64,000 nucleotides of DNA from Methylobacterium brachythecii. GTDB lineage: Bacteria; Pseudomonadota; Alphaproteobacteria; Rhizobiales; Beijerinckiaceae. The position numbers were made by a program, and so were the translations under genes. Below the pieces are notes generated by a model. That model saw nothing but the letters and a program-made list of their open reading frames with translations, ran no database searches and was not told the origin of the DNA. Of this stretch, positions 59,499 to 64,000 are shown in pieces (the first letter of the stretch is position 1; the number at the start of each line of letters is the position of its first letter). Where the stretch lies: the NCBI RefSeq assembly GCF_014196345.1, contig NZ_JACIDN010000010.1, forward strand, positions 149,276 through 213,275, read 5' to 3'.

Positions 59499-60776
59499 AT
59501 GAGCCTACAAGCAGCTCTCGAACACGAGACGCCGTCGCCCTTCCCGGGTGGCGCTCCCGATCAGTTCGTCACCAAGGCCCTTCCGGCCGAGCGGGCATCC
59601 GCCGACTATCAGAACGCCACCTTCATGGGCTGGCGTCGCGAGAACGGCCGCGTCGGCGTGCGCAACCACGTCGTCCTGCTGCCGCTGGACGACCTGTCGA
59701 ACGCCGCCTGCGAGGCGGTCGCCAACAACGTGAAGGGCACGCTCGCGCTGCCCCACGCCTACGGACGCCTCCAGTTCGGCGAGGATCTCGAGGTCCATTT
59801 CCGCACCCTGATCGGCATCGGCTCGAACCCGAACGTCGCCGCGGTGGTGGTGATCGGCATCGAGGATAGCTGGACCGGCCGCGTCGTCGACGGGATCGCC
59901 AAGACCGGCAAGCCGGTCGTGGGCTTCGGCATCGAGGGCCATGGCGACATCGCGATCATCGCCAAGGCGAGCTACGCCGCCAAGCGCATGCTGCAGTGGG
60001 CGACCGAGCTCCCGAAGACGGAGTGCAAGCTCTCCGAACTCTGGGTTTCGACGAAGTGCGGTGAGTCCGACACGACGACGGGCCTCGCCTCCTGCCCGAC
60101 CGTGGGCAACATGTACGACAAGCTGATTCCCCAGGGGATCTACGGTGTCTTCGGCGAAACTTCCGAGATCACCGGCGCCGAGCATCTCTGCAAGGAGCGC
60201 GCGGCGAGCCCCGAGGTCGCCGAGAAGTGGTTCAAGATCTGGCAGGCCTACCAAGACGACGTGATCGAGGCCCACAAGACCGACGACCTCTCGGACTCCC
60301 AGCCGACAAAGGGCAACATCGCCGGTGGTCTCTCGACCATCGAAGAGAAGGCTCTGGGCAACCTCGAGAAGATCGGCCGCGAGTGCACCTATATCGACGC
60401 GCTCCAGCCGGCCGAGGCGCCTGCCAAGGGGCCGGGGCTCTACTTCATGGACACCTCCTCGGCAGCGGCCGAGTGCGTGACCCTGATGGCCGCGGCGGGC
60501 TACGCGATCCACACCTTCCCGACCGGCCAGGGTAACGTCATCGGCAACCCGATCGTCCCGGTGATCAAGATCACCGGCAACCCGAAGACGATCCGCACGA
60601 TGGGCGAGCACATCGACGTCGACGTATCGGGCATCCTGCGGCGTGACATGACGCTCGATCAGGCCGGTGACTCGCTGATCGACATGGTCGTGCGCACGGC
60701 CAATGGTCGTCTGACTGCGGCGGAGTCGCTCGGGCACCGCGAGTTCGTGATGACGAAGCTCTACCGCAGCGCCTGA
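59499..60776 (+). CDS. suyB: UxaA-family large subunit; probable (2R)-sulfolactate sulfo-lyase subunit beta
   Basis: 425 residues of the UxaA/GarD C-terminal family. It contains RRENGRVGVRNHVVLLPLDD (about 44-63), STKCGESDTTTGLASCPTVG (about 183-202), with the cysteines that carry an iron centre in the family, GVFGETSEITGAEHL and GNIAGGLSTIEEKALGN, then FPTGQGNVIGNPIVPVIKI. As remembered, this pattern and length fit SuyB closely; sugar-acid dehydratases of the family share the same skeleton. A 38-residue N-terminal extension precedes the conserved start. The active enzyme would be a SuyA-SuyB complex in the cytoplasm. Confidence 0.8.
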   Translation: MSLQAALEHETPSPFPGGAPDQFVTKALPAERASADYQNATFMGWRRENGRVGVRNHVVLLPLDDLSNAACEAVANNVKGTLALPHAYGRLQFGEDLEVHFRTLIGIGSNPNVAAVVVIGIEDSWTGRVVDGIAKTGKPVVGFGIEGHGDIAIIAKASYAAKRMLQWATELPKTECKLSELWVSTKCGESDTTTGLASCPTVGNMYDKLIPQGIYGVFGETSEITGAEHLCKERAASPEVAEKWFKIWQAYQDDVIEAHKTDDLSDSQPTKGNIAGGLSTIEEKALGNLEKIGRECTYIDALQPAEAPAKGPGLYFMDTSSAAAECVTLMAAAGYAIHTFPTGQGNVIGNPIVPVIKITGNPKTIRTMGEHIDVDVSGILRRDMTLDQAGDSLIDMVVRTANGRLTAAESLGHREFVMTKLYRSA

Positions 60777-60982
60777 ACCGCAAAACGCCGGATGCGGCGG
60801 CTGAGGCCGCCGTATCCATCCTTACGAGAACATGCTCTAGCGCCGGCCGAATGCTCCGGTCGCCGGCCATTCCAAGCTCGAACCGATCCATTGCTCTATC
60901 TGATCGGGACAATCGGCCGTCTTCGCCGAAACGAGCCCCACGCCGTGCGAGAACGGCCACCATCACGCTCGCAGGATAGGCA

Positions 60983-61924
60983 ATGCCCGACATCGTCGTT
61001 GCGGAATTCATGGACGAGGCCGCCATTCGGGACGGCCTTGCCGGGTTCGACGTGCTCTACGACCCCACGCTTGTCGACAAGCCAGACGCGTTGCGCGCCG
61101 CCCTGACGGAAGCGCGCGGCCTGATTGTCCGCAACCGGACGCAGGTCCGGGCACCGCTGCTGGAGGCCGCTCCGAACCTGAAGGTCGTGGGACGGCTCGG
61201 TGTCGGGCTCGACAACATCGACATGGACGCCTGCCAGGCGCGTGGCATCGCGGTCTTCCCGGCGACGGGCGCCAACGATGGCGCGGTCGCCGAATACGTG
61301 ATTGGCACGGCCATGCTGCTGCTGCGCGGCGCCTATGGCGCCACGGGCCGGGTCGCCGCAGGCGAATGGCCGCGCAACGCCCTCATGGGCCGCGAGATCT
61401 CCGGCAAACGCCTCGGCCTCGTCGGGTTCGGCGCCATTGCCCGCGAAACGGCGCAACGCGCGGCTGCGCTCGGCATGCAGCTAGCCGCCTACGATCCATT
61501 TCTCGGCACCGATGATCCGGCCTGGAGGCCGGGTTACGGACCCGTCGCGTCCAAAACCCTCGAGGCGCTGATCGCGGAAAGCGACGTGCTCTCGCTGCAC
61601 GTCCCGCTGACCGACAAGACCCGCCGGCTGATCGGTGCCGCGGCGATCGCACGGATGCCAAAAGGAGCGATCCTGATCAATGCCGCCCGCGGTGGCGTCG
61701 TCGACGAGGCGGCCGTCGCAGCCGCGCTGAAATCGAGGCATCTCGGCGGTGCCGCGCTCGACGTCTTCGATCGTGAACCGCTCGATGCCGCGGCCGGGGC
61801 GATTTTCGCCGACGCGCCTAATCTCATCCTGACGCCGCACATCGCCGGCGTGACCGTCGAGTCGAACGTGCGCGTTTCGGCCGTCACCGCGGAAGCGGTG
61901 CGGCGGCATCTCCTGGAGGGCTGA
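60983..61924 (+). CDS. slcC: D-isomer-type 2-hydroxyacid dehydrogenase; probable (S)-sulfolactate dehydrogenase
   Basis: 313-residue NAD-dependent dehydrogenase. NAD-binding loop LGLVGFGAIARETAQRAAAL (about 145-164), catalytic Arg in LINAARGGVVDE, Glu and His in LDVFDREPL and LILTPHIAGVT. The opening MPDIVVAEFMDEAAIRDGL and VVGRLGVGLDNIDMDAC match SlcC, which oxidises (S)-sulfolactate to sulfopyruvate. A serine-pathway phosphoglycerate dehydrogenase is less likely because it is shorter (no regulatory ACT domain) and sits beside comC-like and suyAB-like genes. It starts about 200 bases after suyB; comC follows after 2 bases. Confidence 0.77.
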   Translation: MPDIVVAEFMDEAAIRDGLAGFDVLYDPTLVDKPDALRAALTEARGLIVRNRTQVRAPLLEAAPNLKVVGRLGVGLDNIDMDACQARGIAVFPATGANDGAVAEYVIGTAMLLLRGAYGATGRVAAGEWPRNALMGREISGKRLGLVGFGAIARETAQRAAALGMQLAAYDPFLGTDDPAWRPGYGPVASKTLEALIAESDVLSLHVPLTDKTRRLIGAAAIARMPKGAILINAARGGVVDEAAVAAALKSRHLGGAALDVFDREPLDAAAGAIFADAPNLILTPHIAGVTVESNVRVSAVTAEAVRRHLLEG

Positions 61925-61926
61925 CC

Positions 61927-62916
61927 ATGCCGAACCTCTCCCTGCGCGACGCGGAGCATCTCGTCGCCGACGCGCTCGAGCGATGCGCCACCTCGCCAGG
62001 AGCGGCCGCGAGCGTCGCCCGCGCCTTGGTGGCCGCGGAGGCCGACGGCCTCAAGGGCCATGGCCTTACGCGCGTCCCGAGCTATGCGGCGCAGGTGAAA
62101 GCGGGAAAGGTCGTCGGTGATGCGGTCGTCGGCGTCGAGCAGCCTAGGCCGGCCCTTCTCGCCATCGACGCGGCGAACGGCTTTGCCTATCCGGCCATCG
62201 ACGCGGCGACGGAACGCCTGCCCGAAATCGCCCGCAGCCAGGGCATCGCCGCGGCCGGCATCCGTCGCTCGCACCATTGCGGCGCCGCGGGCCTCCCCGT
62301 CGAGGCGCTGGCCGAGAAAGGCCTGATCGCGCTGCTGTTCGCAAATACTCCGGCGGCGATGGCACCCTGGGGCGGCCGTCGGGCCGTGTTCGGCACCAAC
62401 CCGCTCGCTTTCGCCTGCCCGCTACCTGGCCGAGCACCGATCGTCGTCGACCTCGCCCTATCGAAGGTTGCCAGGGGCAACATCGTGGGCGCCAAGCAGC
62501 GGGGAGAGACGATCCCCGAAGGCTGGGCGCTCGATGCCGAGGGAAAACCGACGACGGATGCGACCGCCGCGTTGAAGGGAACGATGGTGCCGCTCGGCGA
62601 CGCCAAGGGCACGGCGCTGGCGCTGATGGTCGAGCTTCTTGCAGCTGGCCTCGTGGGAGCCCGGTACGCCGACGAAGCCTCGTCTTTCCTCGACGCCGAA
62701 GGAGGTCCGCCCGGCACCGGACAGTTCCTGATCGCGATCGCTACGGACACGTTGTCGCCGGACGCGCTGGAACGCTTCGCGGTCCTCGCTGGATCGATCG
62801 AGGGCCAGGAGGGCGCGCGCCTGCCGGGAACGCGGCGGCTCGAACTCCGCCGCCGCGCTGCGGAATCCGGGCTCGCCGTTTCCGAGGCTTTGCTGACCGA
62901 GATCGAGGCCCTCTGA
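61927..62916 (+). CDS. comC: Ldh2/MDG1 family malate/lactate dehydrogenase; probable (R)-sulfolactate dehydrogenase
   Basis: 329-residue NAD(P)-dependent dehydrogenase of the LDH2/MDH2 family, with KGHGLTRVPSYAAQV (about 39-53), the catalytic-His region RRSHHCGAAGLPVEALAEKG (about 115-134), NPLAFACPLPG and KGTALALMVELLAAGLVG. ComC of this family reduces sulfopyruvate to (R)-sulfolactate, the substrate of SuyAB, so with SlcC it would invert (S)- to (R)-sulfolactate. Translationally close to slcC (2-base gap). Other family members act on malate, ureidoglycolate or proline-type imino acids; context decides here. Confidence 0.77.
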   Translation: MPNLSLRDAEHLVADALERCATSPGAAASVARALVAAEADGLKGHGLTRVPSYAAQVKAGKVVGDAVVGVEQPRPALLAIDAANGFAYPAIDAATERLPEIARSQGIAAAGIRRSHHCGAAGLPVEALAEKGLIALLFANTPAAMAPWGGRRAVFGTNPLAFACPLPGRAPIVVDLALSKVARGNIVGAKQRGETIPEGWALDAEGKPTTDATAALKGTMVPLGDAKGTALALMVELLAAGLVGARYADEASSFLDAEGGPPGTGQFLIAIATDTLSPDALERFAVLAGSIEGQEGARLPGTRRLELRRRAAESGLAVSEALLTEIEAL

Positions 62917-63048
62917 TGGCACGGCACCCATCCGCGGCCGGGTCCGTGATTGCTCGCGCTGGTGGGTACAGCTAAGCAAAGGGAGGAAGAGTTGCTGGTT
63001 CCGTCCCTCGACGCCCTTCCCTTCTAGCGGGCGCATCAGCGGCACGAC

Positions 63049-63801
63049 ATGGAACGCACGGGCGACGACCCAACGACCGCGGCAGGCCGAAGCGAGATCG
63101 GGTACCGGCCGCTCTACCGCCAAGTCTACGACAAGCTTCTCAAGCGCCTCGCCGACGCGGTCTGGCAGCCGGGCCAGATGCTCCCGAGCGAGGGTCAGCT
63201 CGCCGTCGAGTTGGGCGTGAGCCAGGGCACCGTCCGCAAGGCCCTGGATGCGCTCACCGCCGACAGCTTGCTGATCCGCCGGCAGGGCCGCGGCACCTTC
63301 GTGGCCGAGCATGACGATCAGCAGAGCGTGTTTCGCTTCTTCAAGCTGCGGCCCGATCGCGCCGGCGCCGGCATGCCGACCAGCCGCGTCATCACGATGA
63401 CCGAGACCAGCCCGAACGCCGACGAGCGCGAGAATCTCGATCTTCTGCGAACGGCCCAGGTCGTGCGGATCGAACGCTTGCGTTACCTCGACGGCCGGCT
63501 CTGCATCGCCGAGACGATCAGCGTTCCTGCGGTGCTGTTTCCGGGCTTTGCCCGCATGGAGATCCCAAATACGCTCTACAGTCTCTACGCGACCCGTTTT
63601 GGCATCACGATCGCGACGGCCAACGAGCGTCTGAAAGCCATCTCCCTCGACGCCCGCCAAGCGCAATTGCTCGAAACCAGCACGGGCACCGCCGCCCTGG
63701 AGATCGATCGCATCGCCGTCGATCTCGAAGATCGCCCCGTCGAATGGCGTCTCTCGATCTGCTTGACGCAGCTGCTGCATTACAACTCGTTACTGCGCTG
63801 A
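63049..63801 (+). CDS. GntR family transcriptional regulator, HutC subfamily (UTRA domain)
   Basis: 250 residues. N-terminal winged helix (about 18-85): YRPLYRQVYDKLLKRLADAV, then LPSEGQLAVELGVSQGTVRK and RRQGRGTFVAEH; C-terminal UTRA ligand-binding domain (about 100-245). Lies 132 bases after comC on the same strand. The twofold TCTTATACAAGA sites upstream of the transporter and operon are plausible targets, and sulfolactate or a relative the likely effector; both are inferences from position. Known sulfolactate operons use different regulators. Confidence 0.9.
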   Translation: MERTGDDPTTAAGRSEIGYRPLYRQVYDKLLKRLADAVWQPGQMLPSEGQLAVELGVSQGTVRKALDALTADSLLIRRQGRGTFVAEHDDQQSVFRFFKLRPDRAGAGMPTSRVITMTETSPNADERENLDLLRTAQVVRIERLRYLDGRLCIAETISVPAVLFPGFARMEIPNTLYSLYATRFGITIATANERLKAISLDARQAQLLETSTGTAALEIDRIAVDLEDRPVEWRLSICLTQLLHYNSLLR

Positions 63802-64000
63802 CGACCCGCCGCCATCAAAGCGGCCCGCCTTGGGTATGCTCGAGAGCCGGATCGAAGGTGGACAGAGCGCGGCGGTGAGGATGGCATGATCCCTATCGGT
63901 CGACGGCCTGGGCTTCCGGTTTCCGCAATCGCCCTCTCAAGGATCTTCCGGTTTTTTTTGAACCGTTTTGGTTTGTGTTTCGACCCATGGATCGAGGGGC
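63802..64000. other. Non-coding end of window
   Basis: No gene seen after the GntR gene up to the window edge. A T-rich stretch (TTTTTTTTG near 63953-63961) has no clear hairpin before it. Confidence 0.4.

Noticed and set aside
58979..59500. 173-codon minus-strand frame across the suyA promoter region
   Set aside because: Antisense to suyA and to the candidate promoter; composition not protein-like.
59204..60776. Altronate dehydratase (uxaA) as the primary call
   Set aside because: Family is right, but no uxaB, uxaC or other hexuronate genes are present, while SlcC- and ComC-like dehydrogenases are. Sulfolactate sulfo-lyase fits the context better.
1..64000. CRISPR arrays, prophage or complete insertion sequences
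   Set aside because: No regularly spaced repeats, integrase, transposase or phage structural genes were found.

Overview
The window looks like chromosomal DNA of an alphaproteobacterium, most likely Methylobacterium or Methylorubrum. The evidence is uniformly high G+C, alphaproteobacterial gene clusters (zapA / 6S RNA / fthC, secG-pyrG, gap-pgk), a B12-dependent ethylmalonyl-CoA mutase of the type used by C1 and C2 assimilators, a DUF6894 small protein, ergothioneine genes, and several dispersed palindromes common in Rhizobiales-type genomes. No CRISPR array, prophage or intact insertion sequence was seen. The genus is an inference from gene content, not from a database match.

Left part (1-22 kb) is mostly housekeeping: pgk (cut by the window edge), a small membrane protein and gap on the minus strand; DUF4164 and zapA; an EamA transporter lying between zapA and a probable 6S RNA; fthC and ymdB; a MotA/MotB-like stator pair; a D-cysteine desulfhydrase-like enzyme with an MsbA-like ABC exporter; rpmE, secG and pyrG; a DUF350-DUF1190-glutathionylspermidine-synthase-like operon; holC, an S10 carboxypeptidase, a lipoprotein and DUF4142; and an aspartate aminotransferase.

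Centre (22-31 kb) is a complete sulfate assimilation block: cysHDN on the minus strand, an Lrp/AsnC regulator, then cysJ and cysI on the plus strand. CysH has the four-cysteine signature of an APS reductase, matching a CysN without a fused APS kinase. A shared palindrome precedes cysH and cysJ. Just beyond cysI is a scar made of decayed copies of the cysI 3' end and of a chemoreceptor gene whose intact copy lies about 3 kb further on.

31-57 kb is a mixed region: tautomerase, SDR, GlxA-type regulator, soluble PilZ chemoreceptor, TetR, Ppx/GppA, a CheY-like protein, a double cold-shock protein, purC, rpsD, an HWE-type histidine kinase, murI, egtB-egtD (ergothioneine), ecm, flhA, a capsule-export pair without its permease, and tRNA-Ser(GGA).

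The right end (57-64 kb) is the most interesting part. An MHS-type MFS transporter diverges from a four-gene operon of two UxaA-family subunits, a SlcC-like 2-hydroxyacid dehydrogenase and a ComC-like Ldh2-family dehydrogenase, followed by a GntR/HutC regulator. This gene set matches the known 3-sulfolactate racemisation and desulfonation pathway (SuyAB, SlcC, ComC), yielding pyruvate and sulfite. The 12-base sequence TCTTATACAAGA occurs once in front of the transporter and once over the operon promoter, in each case reading in the direction of transcription, and is a good candidate operator for the regulator. With cysHDN/JI, egtBD and the desulfhydrase, sulfur metabolism is a recurring theme.
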